The notes: generated by a model not told the origin, from the sequence alone. Shown: positions 1 to 9,002, counted from the first letter of the stretch. The stretch: 37,213 nt of DNA from Endozoicomonas ascidiicola (GCF_001646945.1 NZ_LUTV01000006.1:221241-258453); one strand, 5' to 3'. Numbers and translations are program-made.

Positions 1-141
1 GTTAGAAATGCTATGGCAAAAGGTGAAGTATGAATGGTTGAATCTCTTTGAGGTCATGGACTTTAAGGCGTTTGAAGCAGAAGTCATACGAGTGTTTGAG
101 CAGGTCGGTCAGGAATATATGATTTCATTTGGTTAACTACT
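1..141 (+). mobile_element. Right end of an IS630-like insertion sequence (partial)
   Basis: The window opens inside an insertion sequence. It carries the last codons of a transposase-like reading frame and ends in GGTTAACTACT, followed by a TA dinucleotide at 142-143, the target duplication typical of the IS630/Tc1-mariner group. The same terminal sequence closes the small element at 26774-26981, which independently places the IS boundary here. To the right of the TA, a kinase reading frame begins abruptly, so the element sits inside that gene. The left end and most of the transposase lie outside the window. Confidence 0.65.
2..136 (+). CDS. IS630-like transposase, C-terminal fragment
   Basis: An open frame entering from the left edge encodes about 44 residues and stops at TAA 134-136. 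It begins LEMLWQKVKYEWL, which resembles the end of IS630-family transposases, where a conserved E-x-x-W-x-x-x-K segment follows the last catalytic acidic residue. Only the tail is present, so no catalytic residue can be confirmed with certainty. The stop codon lies seven bases before the TA that marks the element boundary, which is normal for a compact IS. Family assignment rests on this short tail, the TA flank and the shared end with the downstream MITE. Confidence 0.55.
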   Translation, partial: LEMLWQKVKYEWLNLFEVMDFKAFEAEVIRVFEQVGQEYMISFG

Positions 142-143
142 TA

Positions 144-985
144 ACCCAAAAGACCTTGGCGTACAGATAATCGATTTTGGTGCTGCGGTTGAAGGCAAAA
201 CACAACGTCATTTCAGAACCTATGAAAGGGCACCGCTATATTTGCCGCCAGAGTTAGTAACAAACCCATATTCACGCCCCAGTATCACAGATATGGAAAA
301 GGCTGACGTTTATTCACTGGGGGTTTTCATTGGTGAGACGTTTAGCAGTGGCGAACTTTTTACTCATGCCTGTGATGAACTTTGGACAGCCAGATCTTTA
401 CATCAAGCCCAATATATGATCACTGACCGTTTGACCCGCTTAAACATTAGACATCCAGAAATAGCCTCACTGGTGCGTGACATGGTAAACGCCAAGTCAC
501 AATCAAGACCCTCAATGCAGGCAGTCAATCAACGGTTGCAACGCATAATGGCTCAGGAGTCCCTTCCGCGTGAGGCTCGCTCTGCATTCAAACGCGAAGA
601 TTCAGGGTATGGCAGTGCAACAAGCACTCCTCTTTCAGAAAAAAAGAGCGAAAATACGAGCCCTGTTTCCAGCCATACAAGCACCAGAAACAACACATTG
701 AATGCCATCTTTAAAGCTCTGGATGGTAAAGAGATTAAAACCTTCGATCATGCCATGACGGCGCTTGGGCTCGACTATAAAACAGCCTCAATTGACGCTG
801 CCAAGAAAGCCTATAGAAAACAGGCGCTGCGCTATCATCCGGATAAGTTCCAACCCAATAACCTGGATGGGTTGAGTGGCCAGCTTGAAAAACTGGAAGT
901 TCAAAGGCAAAAACAGCAGGCAGCCGATTTAATGTGCCTGCTAAAAAAGGCTCAAGAGAGGATAATCACAGATTTAAACCTCTGA
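144..985 (+). pseudogene. Eukaryotic-like protein kinase/J-domain protein, 5' part cut off by an IS
   Basis: The frame is open from the IS boundary to TGA 983-985 and gives a protein-kinase C-lobe. The metal-binding DFG is in IIDFGAA (codons at 173-181), an APE-like PPE lies at 245-253, and the subdomain IX motif ADVYSLGV is at about 302-325. Kinase subdomains I to VI, including the glycine loop, the lysine and the HRD loop, are missing because the IS ends just before the DFG. A Ser/Thr-rich linker with DSGYGS follows, then a C-terminal J-domain with the HPD tripeptide in RYHPDKF (codons at about 836-844). The first possible internal start is TTG 242, after the DFG, so a free product would be an inactive kinase fragment plus a J-domain. 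A kinase fused to a J-domain suggests a host-directed or chaperone-linked protein; the partner is unknown. Confidence 0.7.
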
Positions 986-1377
986 CCAGTGAGCTCAAAT
1001 AGCCGGGTAACGTTTGAATGGATTGATACATAAGGGCTTGCATCAATCCATTCTAATTCGGCAGGGGCATACATTGCGCCTGAACAATGTTCACCCCATA
1101 GCCAATTACCATCATTTTCCAACTCCTGTCTATAATCACATCTGTCAACTTCGGTCATCCGAGTAGTGCAATTTAAGAGGATTCCGCTAATATAGCGCGC
1201 TTTTTTTGGTACAAGCGTCATCATCACCAGCACGTAAACTGAGAGAAAGCTCAGGAAAAACCGTGCAATGAAGCGTATGATTGACCCATTATCAAAATTC
1301 CTTTGAACATCGTTTAACACCGCCCTGTGACCTCTCTCCGGGATTTCAGGGCTGTCAGGCAAGGTTAGTAGTCAAAT
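986..1377. other. Intergenic region upstream of rapA
   Basis: No convincing gene. A minus-strand frame (952-1362) with one hydrophobic segment starts at TTG without a recognisable ribosome site and overlaps the kinase end, so I do not call it. The region holds a 12-bp hairpin at 1016-1053 and must carry the rapA promoter, which I could not place with confidence. Confidence 0.5.
1016..1053. terminator. Stem-loop after the kinase/J-domain gene
   Basis: GAATGGATTGAT and ATCAATCCATTC form a perfect 12-bp stem around a 14-base loop, 30 bases after the stop codon. There is no T-run after it, so it may be a transcript end-protecting hairpin rather than a true intrinsic terminator. Confidence 0.45.
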
Positions 1378-4254
1378 ATGACGAGTTTCGTTTCTGGACA
1401 ACGCTGGATTAGTGATACTGAGACCGAACAGGGGCTGGGCACGGTGCTCACCTTCGACAGTCGCATGGTCACCCTGCTGTTCCCCGCCACCGGGGAAACC
1501 CGGCTGTACTCCATTAACAATTGCCCGCTGACCCGCGTCGAATTCAACCCCGGAGATCGCGTCGAAAGCCACGAAGGCTGGACCATTCTGGTCGCTGAAG
1601 TAATCGAAAAAAATGGCCTGCTGACCTATTGCGGCACCCTGCCCGATGGCGAACCCTGTCAACTGCCAGAAGCAGAGCTGGGCAACCATATCCGCTTCAA
1701 CAAACCTCAGGATCGCATGCTGGCGGGTCAAATTGATCAGAACAGCAACTTTACACTGCGCTACAAAACCCTGAACTACAACCACAGCTTGCGCAAATCA
1801 CCACTGCGCGGTCTGGTAGGCCCAAGAACCAGTTTGATTCCTCACCAGCTGCATATCGCCCGTGAAGTCTCTCAGCGCCATGCGCCGCGGGTAATGCTGG
1901 CAGATGAAGTGGGCATGGGTAAAACCATTGAAGCCGGTTTGATTCTTCATCAGCTGTTAACCACTGGCCGTGCCAACCGCGTGCTGATTCTGTTACCAGA
2001 AAGTCTGGTGCACCAGTGGCTGGTAGAAATGCTTCGTCGTTTTAACCTGCGCTTCAGTGTTTTTGATGAAGAGCGCTGTCGTCAGGCGGATGATGAAAAC
2101 CCATTCAATACAGAACAATTAATTATCACCAGTATTGGCTTTCTGAGTAATGACGACGAACGTCGTCAACAAGCGCTGGAAGCCGAATTTGATCTACTGA
2201 TTGTCGATGAAGCCCATCACCTTATCTGGTCCGAAGAAGAAACCAACCCAGAGTACCAGTGTGTAGACACGCTGGCGCAACAGATTCCTGGTTTATTGTT
2301 GCTGACAGCAACCCCTGAGCAAATGGGCACTAAGAGCCACTTTGCTCACCTTCGCCTGCTGGATCCGGATCGCTTCCATGACCTTGCCGCTTTTGAAGCG
2401 GAAGAAAGTCGTTATGAGCCAGTGGCAGAAGCCGTTCAGGAATTATTGGATAATAATAATCAAACTCTGCCGGCACAGGCGAGAGATCATCTGATCAACT
2501 TTCTGGGCGATGACAGCAAGGCGCTAATTAACGTGCTGGAAACCGGTGAAGAAGATGCCCGCAATACCGCTCGCACACAATTACTTCGTCGTCTGTTAGA
2601 TCGCCACGGCACCGGGCGTGTCATGTTCCGTAACACCCGTGCGGCCGTTGGTGGCTTTTCGGGTCGTGCGGTGCAGGGTTATCCACAACCGCTGCCAGAG
2701 CTTTATGAAATCGCCCTGGAAGAAGAAACATTTTACCGCCACAACCTCTACCCGGAACTGGCCTATCAGGCACAGATTCGCGTAGACGATATGGACCCGT
2801 GGTGGAAAGTCGACCCTCGTGTTGACTGGTTGATTAACCTGCTCAAACTGCTGAAAAAAGAAAAAGTGCTGGTTATCTGCGCCAACGCCAATACCGCGTT
2901 GGACTTGGAAAACGCCCTGCGCATATTGTCAGGCATTCCTGCGGCCGTTTTCCATGAGAATATGAGCATCATTGAGCGCGACCGAGCCGCAGCCTTCTTC
3001 GCGGAAGAAGAGCATGGTGCACAGGTTCTGGTGTGTTCCGAAATCGGCAGTGAAGGTCGTAACTTCCAGTTTGCCCACCATCTGGCACTGTTTGATTTAC
3101 CAGAACATCCAGACCTGTTGGAACAGCGTATCGGTCGTCTGGACCGTATCGGTCAAACGGAAGCGATCAAAATCCATGTCCCTTACCTTCAGGGTACCGG
3201 TCAGGAAGTGTTGTTCCATTGGTACGACCGTGGCTTGAACGCCTTTGCGGATACCTGCCCTGCCGGCAGCATGGTGCAAATGCATTTAGGCGAAGAACTC
3301 ACGCCTTATTTACAGCCCGGTAGCAAAAGTTCCGAAGCAGACATAGAAGCACTGTTAACTAAAGCTGCCGAGATGAATACCCAGCAGATGGAGCACCTGC
3401 ATAAAGGCCGAGACCGTCTTCTGGAGTTGAACTCCCGAGGTTTGGCGTCCAGTGAAGATATGATCAATGATATCGAAGAACAGGAACAACCACGTCAGCT
3501 GAAACGCTTTATGGAAAAGCTGTTTGAAGGTTTCGGCGTTGAATCTGAAGACTACTCCAAACACTGCCTGGTGATTCGCCCGGGCAGCCATATGATTACC
3601 ACCTACCCTGGCATCTACGAAGATGGCATGACGGTGACCTTTGACCGCGAGATGGCACTGTCCCGAGAAGATATGCACTTCCTCACCTGGGAACACCCGA
3701 TTGTCACCGAAGGGATGGACATGGTGCTCACCAGTGAATTGGGTAACACCTCCGTCGCCCTGTTGAAAAACAAAGCACTCAAACCCGGCACCATGCTTCT
3801 GGAAGCCATTTACGTGGTGGAAACCAGCGCAGACAGAACCCTGCAGCTGGACCGTTATCTGCCAGCGACCCCCATACGCTGCCTGATTGACCCGGCGCAC
3901 AACAACTTGTCCGAGAAAGTGGCATTCGATACGTTGAATGCTCAGCTTCAGCCCCTCAAGCGTGGCGTTGCCAAAAAGCTGGTTAACGCCCAGCGGGCAC
4001 CATTCCTGACCATGATTGAAAAGGCCGAGGCTTGTGCCAAAGAGCAAGTTCAACCCATTGTCAGCACGGCTTGTCAAAATCTGCTTACGGATGTCACTGA
4101 AGAGATTAAGCGACTGGCAGCGCTGAAAGTGGTCAATCCGAACGTGCGAAGTGAAGAGATAGAGTATCTGAAAAATCGTGCAGCACTTGGCCATCAGGCT
4201 CTGCAAAAAGCCGTTCTACGTCTTGATGCTCTTCGCATCATGATTGCAGGATAA
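1378..4254 (+). CDS. rapA: RNA polymerase-associated ATPase RapA
   Basis: RapA (HepA) is a Swi2/Snf2-family ATPase that binds RNA polymerase and promotes its recycling after transcription. At 958 residues it is close to the E. coli length (968) and aligns along its whole span. The N-terminal part (GQRWISDTE, residues 7-15) matches the RapA tandem Tudor-like region. Walker A is in ADEVGMGKT (175-183), the DEAH box is at 277-280, motif III-like LLLLTATPEQ follows, and the C-terminal helicase lobe contains CSEIGSEGRNFQFA and QRIGRLDRIGQ, the Snf2 motif VI arginines. The Spacer and C-terminal RapA regions end in RLDALRIM. The ATG at 1378 fits the E. coli start, although its ribosome site is weak. 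The gene stands alone, with repeat-rich gaps on both sides. Confidence 0.97.
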   Translation: MTSFVSGQRWISDTETEQGLGTVLTFDSRMVTLLFPATGETRLYSINNCPLTRVEFNPGDRVESHEGWTILVAEVIEKNGLLTYCGTLPDGEPCQLPEAELGNHIRFNKPQDRMLAGQIDQNSNFTLRYKTLNYNHSLRKSPLRGLVGPRTSLIPHQLHIAREVSQRHAPRVMLADEVGMGKTIEAGLILHQLLTTGRANRVLILLPESLVHQWLVEMLRRFNLRFSVFDEERCRQADDENPFNTEQLIITSIGFLSNDDERRQQALEAEFDLLIVDEAHHLIWSEEETNPEYQCVDTLAQQIPGLLLLTATPEQMGTKSHFAHLRLLDPDRFHDLAAFEAEESRYEPVAEAVQELLDNNNQTLPAQARDHLINFLGDDSKALINVLETGEEDARNTARTQLLRRLLDRHGTGRVMFRNTRAAVGGFSGRAVQGYPQPLPELYEIALEEETFYRHNLYPELAYQAQIRVDDMDPWWKVDPRVDWLINLLKLLKKEKVLVICANANTALDLENALRILSGIPAAVFHENMSIIERDRAAAFFAEEEHGAQVLVCSEIGSEGRNFQFAHHLALFDLPEHPDLLEQRIGRLDRIGQTEAIKIHVPYLQGTGQEVLFHWYDRGLNAFADTCPAGSMVQMHLGEELTPYLQPGSKSSEADIEALLTKAAEMNTQQMEHLHKGRDRLLELNSRGLASSEDMINDIEEQEQPRQLKRFMEKLFEGFGVESEDYSKHCLVIRPGSHMITTYPGIYEDGMTVTFDREMALSREDMHFLTWEHPIVTEGMDMVLTSELGNTSVALLKNKALKPGTMLLEAIYVVETSADRTLQLDRYLPATPIRCLIDPAHNNLSEKVAFDTLNAQLQPLKRGVAKKLVNAQRAPFLTMIEKAEACAKEQVQPIVSTACQNLLTDVTEEIKRLAALKVVNPNVRSEEIEYLKNRAALGHQALQKAVLRLDALRIMIAG

Positions 4255-4275
4255 GGCTCAACGCCAACAGCCCCT

Positions 4276-4310
4276 TGCATTGCTTTTTTCTAAAGAAGAA
4301 AAGCAATGTA
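4276..4310 (+). terminator. Stem-loop after rapA
   Basis: TGCATTGCTTTT pairs with AAAAGCAATGTA about 22 bases after the rapA stop. The stem is 11 to 12 bp with an A/T-rich loop, but no T-run follows, so termination strength is uncertain. Confidence 0.45.
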
Positions 4311-4626
4311 AGCACTTTACGAATGGTTGTACTGATTACCATCAACGACACCTATCAATATGGTTATTTCAAGACGCCAGAAAGAATCCAGCGCAGTGCT
4401 CGTGAGATCAGGTGGACATTCTGGTTACCCTGAGAAGCCATATTCCTGAAAGAAAATGCGATTATGCATCTGAGTGTTTGATTACCCGCCCAACGGGCAC
4501 ACAGTTTTGGGACTCATCTCAGAACAGGGAGATGGGGTGGTGCTTTCACTATTGACGCTCTAAACCTTTCAGGAAAAATTGATCGTCACAACAAACGCGG
4601 TTTCTAGAGGCTATCGAAACAGTCCT

Positions 4627-4802
4627 GGTTCCCATTCCTTGCGTGGGAGCCGGAAACCTTGATGTTTGGGGTATGCATTCCCACGCGGAGCGAGGTTGTC
4701 GCAAAACCCCATACTTCTCGTTCCCATGCTCCGCGTGGGAATGCATACCTCTTAATTTTCAAAGAGATAGATGTATGGGTTCCCACGCAAAGCATGGGAA
4801 CC
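4627..4802. repeat. Cluster of four REP-like palindromes
   Basis: Four copies of a palindromic unit built on TTCCCACGC...GCGTGGGAA occur at about 4627-4652, 4671-4695, 4718-4749 and 4777-4802. Units 2 and 3 are inverted relative to each other (GTATGCATTCCCACGCGG against CCGCGTGGGAATGCATAC), so together they can form one long stem. The sequence belongs to the dispersed 'cattcccacgc' intergenic palindromes seen in many gammaproteobacteria, which behave like REP elements. No RAYT transposase gene is present in the window. Confidence 0.75.
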
Positions 4803-4824
4803 AGAGCTATAAACGCGGAATGTA

Positions 4825-4860
4825 AAAAAACCCTGGCTCAGTTAACCAAGCCAGGGTTCC
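4825..4860 (-). terminator. Intrinsic terminator of the CaiT-like BCCT gene
   Basis: Read on the minus strand, AACCCTGGCTT...GAGCCAGGGTT forms a GC-rich stem followed immediately by seven T residues. It lies just after the stop codon of the minus-strand BCCT gene and is a textbook rho-independent terminator. Confidence 0.85.
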
Positions 4861-4864
4861 TCGT

Positions 4865-6820
4865 TTAAGCTCTTTCCATACGCAGCAGAATTTCTTCTTT
4901 TGCCTGTAAACGGTCAAGCTCACGCTGATCTTCCTCTCTCTGGCGCATTAACTCATTAAACTCAATACGAGCCTGTTGAGCCAGAACAGAGGCAGCGTCT
5001 TTCTTCTCCTTAGCATCAACAATATTCTGGTTGAGACGTTCAAACTCTTCCATCATATGCGGTGGCGCTTCACCCAGCTCTGAACCGGTAGCACCGCGAG
5101 CCATGGCTTCCATGCGAATCTGTTTTTTCAGAGCAGCCAGTTCATCATGAGCCTCACGATCCGCACAGACAGCTTCTGTCGCTTGATCCCGAAGTTGTTC
5201 GAAGCGTGCCAAGGCAGAACCTTCCAGACTCCATGGATCCACCTCTGGCAGATCGTCAATGTTAATGTTAATCGTGGGTTCTGAGTAACCTTCCTGACGG
5301 GAGATATCCAGCATGGTTGCTTTCACCGCTGAAATCATCAGCATGACCGCAATCACCAACAATGGTAAACCACCCACAATCGCCGCTGTCTGCAAGGTCG
5401 CCAGGCCGCCCATGAACATCAGCACCGATGGCATAACCGACAACACAAATGCCCAGAACAGACGGTTCCAGCGCATTGGATCATCCGTCACATTATTTTG
5501 CACCACAGACGCCAGTATAAATGAGATGGAGTCAAAAGTGGTCGCGGTAAAAATGATACACAGCAAAGTAAACAACGCGATCACGACAGTGCTAAACGGC
5601 AACTGTTCAAGAATACTGAAGATGGCTTTGGTTGCACCTTCGGCGTTCAGGATAGCGACAACATCTAATTGACCCGACAGCTGGAGAGAAAGTCCGTAGT
5701 TACCCAGTACCATAAAGTACATGGCACAACCGAAAGAGCCACAGAAGACTGCACCAGAGACCATTTGTTTAATGGTTCGCCCTTTGGAAATACGAGCCAC
5801 AAACAAGCCCATGCTAGGTGCGAATACCAGCCACCAAGCCCAGTAGAAGATCGTCCAATCCTGAGGGAAGTGAGTGTCTTCAAAAGAACCGTAACCACCA
5901 AAAGGTTCGGCCCAGGTCGCCATAATGAAGAAGTTACTCATCATTCGGCCAATGGAGTCCAACCCGGTTTCCACCATAAACAACGTTGGGCCACAGACAA
6001 AGATAAACGCCAGTAGTCCGATAGCTCCCCAGAAATTGATATTACTAAGCACTTTAATTCCGCCATCCATCCCTTTGTAAGAAGAATAAGCGAACAATGC
6101 CGTACAAACCGCCAGCACACCAATCTGGGTGGTATTGGTAGAAGGAATACCGGTGAGATAAGTTAAACCTTGGTTAATCAGCGGTGCTGCGAGACCCAGC
6201 GTGGTCGCTGCACCACCGAGCAAGCCAAAGATAAACAGAACATCAATGATTTTGCCAATGGGACCATTACTGCGCGCTTCACCCAATACTGGCATCAAAG
6301 CCGCTGACACTTTTAACGCTGGGTTTTTGCGCACATGGAAGAAATAGGCAATAGGCAACGCTGGAATCATATAAATACACCAGGCGACTGGCCCCCAGTG
6401 GAAAATTCCGTAAGTAGCCGCCCATCGAACCGCTTCTTCACTACCCGGTTCTAACTGGAATGGTGGCGCCTGATAATAATAAGCCCACTCAATGCTGCCC
6501 CAATAAAGAATGCTGGCCCCAATACCACCACAGAACAGCATGGCAGCCCAGGAAGCGGTGGAATACTCCGGCTTCTCATCAGCATCCCCCAGTTTGATCT
6601 GACCAATATCTGAAAACACGACATAAGTCATAAAAAGAACAGCGGCCAGCCCCAGCGCAAGATAAAGAACCCCAAGGCTGTCGGTCATAAAGGTTTTAGC
6701 AATGGCAATCCAGTGAGCCCCCTCTTCTGGAAACACTGCCAGCGGTATAACCACTGAGGTTAATAAAATCAGCGCACCAAAAAAGGTAGGCTTATCGATA
6801 AGCTTAAAATGCTCTTCCAT
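4865..6820 (-). CDS. BCCT-family transporter, CaiT-like, with a long coiled-coil tail
   Basis: A 651-residue betaine/choline/carnitine-family inner-membrane transporter with about 12 membrane segments in residues 1-515. The family signature is seen in DWTIFYWAWW and in FVARISKGRTIKQ. The segment YSTASW...YWGSIEWAYYYQAPPF resembles E. coli CaiT (STASW, WGSIEIYYYISTPPF) more than BetT or BetP, so a trimethylammonium substrate such as carnitine, or a related betaine, is plausible but not proven. After the last membrane segment comes a cytoplasmic tail of about 130 residues, rich in E, K, Q and R and strongly coiled-coil-like, far longer than the CaiT tail. The gene is monocistronic, with its own terminator, and no carnitine-catabolism gene is nearby. 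Confidence 0.88.
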   Translation of the reverse strand: MEEHFKLIDKPTFFGALILLTSVVIPLAVFPEEGAHWIAIAKTFMTDSLGVLYLALGLAAVLFMTYVVFSDIGQIKLGDADEKPEYSTASWAAMLFCGGIGASILYWGSIEWAYYYQAPPFQLEPGSEEAVRWAATYGIFHWGPVAWCIYMIPALPIAYFFHVRKNPALKVSAALMPVLGEARSNGPIGKIIDVLFIFGLLGGAATTLGLAAPLINQGLTYLTGIPSTNTTQIGVLAVCTALFAYSSYKGMDGGIKVLSNINFWGAIGLLAFIFVCGPTLFMVETGLDSIGRMMSNFFIMATWAEPFGGYGSFEDTHFPQDWTIFYWAWWLVFAPSMGLFVARISKGRTIKQMVSGAVFCGSFGCAMYFMVLGNYGLSLQLSGQLDVVAILNAEGATKAIFSILEQLPFSTVVIALFTLLCIIFTATTFDSISFILASVVQNNVTDDPMRWNRLFWAFVLSVMPSVLMFMGGLATLQTAAIVGGLPLLVIAVMLMISAVKATMLDISRQEGYSEPTININIDDLPEVDPWSLEGSALARFEQLRDQATEAVCADREAHDELAALKKQIRMEAMARGATGSELGEAPPHMMEEFERLNQNIVDAKEKKDAASVLAQQARIEFNELMRQREEDQRELDRLQAKEEILLRMERA

Positions 6821-7065
6821 TGTTTAGGTCTTCAACTGCGGGCAACCATCGCGGCTGCAAAACATAGTTATGATGTGTATATTTGTGGATGGTAAACTGC
6901 TTAAAACATCCCGATAAAGGTGGGTAATGTGCTCTCAGAGTCACTCCGTGAATACATATTACATTGGAAAAATCCATATTATTATAAGTAGAAACCACTA
7001 TTACCTATCCGAGATAAACCTATATTTCGTATATTATTAAAAGCCCGTCGTGACTATATCAGTCC

Positions 7066-7096
7066 AAACTAAAGGGCTGACTGACGTCGCCAGCCC
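7066..7096 (-). terminator. Possible terminator after the lpxL-like gene
   Basis: On the minus strand GGGCTG...CAGCCC forms a short stem followed by TTTAGTTT, directly after the acyltransferase stop at 7103. The rest of the 6821-7102 gap is A/T-rich and should contain the BCCT promoter; I see no other feature in it. Confidence 0.5.
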
Positions 7097-7102
7097 AGCA
7101 GA

Positions 7103-8065
7103 TTACTTATAAAAATCCTTCTCACCTTCCGGCCGACTTTTGAAACGGCGATGCAGCCACATATATTGTTCCGGATGTTCTCGTATACGAGCCTCAATAA
7201 ACTGGTTAACGACTAACGCATCCTCATAATCATCACCAGATGGAATGGTCTCTAAAGGCGGGTAAACACGGAATTCGTAGCCCGGGTTATCTGACAGTCG
7301 AGTGACCACCAAAGGCACCACTTTGGCTTTTCCTGCCTTGGCTAACCTTGAGGTACTGGTGATCGTCGTTGCCGGAATATTAAAGAAAGGCACGAAAATG
7401 CCATGCCTTGCACCATAATCCTGATCCGGTGAAAACCAGACGATTCGTCCATTGCGTAAAGATCGCATCGTCCCGCGCATATCCCGACGATGAAGTAATT
7501 GACTGCCTGGATCAAAACGGTGCCGCATGCTGCGCTGAATGTACTCAAACACCGGATTCTTATGCTCTCTATAGGACGCATCCACACTGTGACGCAGTGT
7601 CACCATACGTCCTGCCAATTCTATGGTGGTAAAATGCATCACCATTAAAATAGTGCCTGACTCAGAGTTAAGATGTTCTAAACCTTTATAGTGAACCAGT
7701 TTCTCAAGACGGGATGTTGGCCACCACCAGGCCATGGTGATTTCCATAATCCCAACACCAACTGACTCGAAATTCTTTTTCAGTAACTGCTTACGCTCCC
7801 GATTATTGAGCTCGGGAAAACATTTCTCCAAATTGACTCGAGTGACATGAACCCGATCATCGGCCAGATAATAAGAAGCTTGCCCCAGTACCTTACCAAT
7901 GGCAACGATCCAGGAATAAGGAAGCAATGAGGGTATCCAGGTAAGACCGACACCCAGCCAGGTTAGCCAATACCTGGGATGAAGGTACGCCCATAGAAAT
8001 ACATCATCTGCACGGGCGTCTTTGGGAGAATCACTCTTTGAGTTTAAATCGGAATTTTGCGTCAT
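7103..8065 (-). CDS. lpxL: Lipid A biosynthesis lauroyl-type acyltransferase (LpxL/HtrB family)
   Basis: This inner-membrane enzyme family transfers a secondary acyl chain from acyl-ACP to Kdo2-lipid IVA. The 320-residue protein is near the usual length (E. coli LpxL 306). It has a membrane-anchoring hydrophobic stretch at about 30-60, the RVNLEKCFPE segment at 76-85, the catalytic HX4E motif as H144-F-T-T-I-E149 in MVMHFTTIELAGR, and the conserved C-terminal YMWLHRRFK. It cannot be separated from the paralogues LpxM or LpxP from sequence alone, although the R-x-N-L-x-x-x-FPE and W-x-HRRFK pattern fits LpxL well. It is divergent from minC, with a 127-base gap holding both promoters. Confidence 0.85.
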   Translation of the reverse strand: MTQNSDLNSKSDSPKDARADDVFLWAYLHPRYWLTWLGVGLTWIPSLLPYSWIVAIGKVLGQASYYLADDRVHVTRVNLEKCFPELNNRERKQLLKKNFESVGVGIMEITMAWWWPTSRLEKLVHYKGLEHLNSESGTILMVMHFTTIELAGRMVTLRHSVDASYREHKNPVFEYIQRSMRHRFDPGSQLLHRRDMRGTMRSLRNGRIVWFSPDQDYGARHGIFVPFFNIPATTITSTSRLAKAGKAKVVPLVVTRLSDNPGYEFRVYPPLETIPSGDDYEDALVVNQFIEARIREHPEQYMWLHRRFKSRPEGEKDFYK

Positions 8066-8192
8066 ATTGCTTGATTCAACACTTGTATCTAATCGATGAG
8101 TTCTCTAGGCTACTTCTATTGATGCAAACAAATTTACAGCCGGAATTGCTGTCTTCTTATTTGCTGTTTGCTGCTAACCAGAGTCGTACATT

Positions 8193-9002
8193 ATGACCCT
8201 TAAACTGCATACTGGTTCTACCACTGCAGCCTTCAAGATGACAGGCAGTATTTATACACTGACCACACTTGAATTGCATACAACCAACCCAGCAGATATT
8301 ACCACTCAACTGGAAACCATGACGCGTAAAGCGCCCAATTTTTTCCAGCAGACACCCGTTATTATCGCACTGGAAAGCCTAACCGCTGAACTAACCACTG
8401 AACAGTCAACCATTGATTTATTTAAGCTGCGTCATAGCTTACAACAGTTTGGCCTTTATTTGATTGCTGTTAGAGGCGGACAGGAAAAGGATCGACAGGC
8501 TGCCATGCTGGCCGGAATCCCCTGGCTTCCATCCCCAAAACAGCAGGACAAATCATCTCATCAAGATGAAAAGACAGATTCCAATGTCGTTATGATGCAG
8601 TCTCAGACAACATCTCAGACAACATCTCAGGCAGCAAAGTGCCAAAATGACACAGTACAACAAGTCGCCGATAAGAAAACGACACTGATCGAACAACCAG
8701 TACGTTCCGGGCAACAGATCTACGCTGAAGGCGATTTAGTCATCACCAGTCCTGTTAGCTCTGGGGCTGAATTATTGGCCGGCGGCAATATACACGTCTA
8801 TGGTCCATTACGCGGACGCGCTCTGGCGGGTGTTAACGGCAATTCCGAAGCCCGTATTTTTTGCCTTCAATTTGAAGCAGAACTGATTTCGATTAACGGC
8901 CAGTACAAGATACTATCGGCAAGCTCAGATACTGATAACCTGTGGGGTAGCAGCGTTATTGTTGCTCTTAACAACCAAAGCTTGCACATAAAGAAGCTTT
9001 GA
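8193..9002 (+). CDS. minC: Septum site-determining protein MinC
   Basis: MinC inhibits FtsZ ring assembly away from mid-cell and is recruited to the membrane by MinD. The protein has 269 residues, longer than E. coli MinC (231). The N-terminal FtsZ-inhibiting domain (about 1-110) is followed by a low-complexity linker and the C-terminal beta-helix domain with the conserved [19 protein letters not shown] and [14 protein letters not shown] segments. The extra length is in the linker, which includes a 12-bp tandem repeat at 8601-8636 encoding SQTT units. It is the first gene of minCDE, but an ERIC-like element separates it from minD. Confidence 0.95.
   Translation: MTLKLHTGSTTAAFKMTGSIYTLTTLELHTTNPADITTQLETMTRKAPNFFQQTPVIIALESLTAELTTEQSTIDLFKLRHSLQQFGLYLIAVRGGQEKDRQAAMLAGIPWLPSPKQQDKSSHQDEKTDSNVVMMQSQTTSQTTSQAAKCQNDTVQQVADKKTTLIEQPVRSGQQIYAEGDLVITSPVSSGAELLAGGNIHVYGPLRGRALAGVNGNSEARIFCLQFEAELISINGQYKILSASSDTDNLWGSSVIVALNNQSLHIKKL
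8601..8636 (+). repeat. 12-bp tandem repeat within the minC linker
   Basis: Two perfect copies of TCTCAGACAACA (8601-8612 and 8613-8624) are followed by a diverged third (8625-8636). The repeat is in frame and encodes repeated Ser-Gln-Thr-Thr in the flexible linker, so copy-number change would not break the gene. Confidence 0.85.

Larger units (their letters stand above)
4255..4864. other. Repeat-bearing intergenic region between rapA and a BCCT gene
   Basis: Convergent genes flank this 610-base gap. It contains a hairpin after rapA (4276-4310), a cluster of REP-like palindromes (4627-4802) and the terminator of the BCCT gene (4825-4860). Between 4311 and 4626 I see nothing recognisable. The overlapping short frames in 4549-4868 are translations of the palindromes and are not genes. 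Confidence 0.7.

Noticed and set aside
952-1362. Minus-strand 136-residue ORF with one hydrophobic segment
   Set aside because: It begins at TTG with no ribosome site, overlaps the kinase/J-domain end and the hairpin at 1016-1053, and shows no recognisable family.
3355-4206. 283-residue ORF antisense to rapA
   Set aside because: Shadow of a strongly conserved gene; no family features of its own. The same applies to 11648-12280 (antisense to apeB) and 16739-17311 (antisense to prc).
4627-4802. CRISPR-like array
   Set aside because: The units differ in orientation and spacing, and no regular spacers or cas genes are present.
4549-4868. Four overlapping 60-69 residue ORFs on both strands
   Set aside because: They translate the REP-like palindromes (HSHAERG and similar strings) and are a known type of false gene call.
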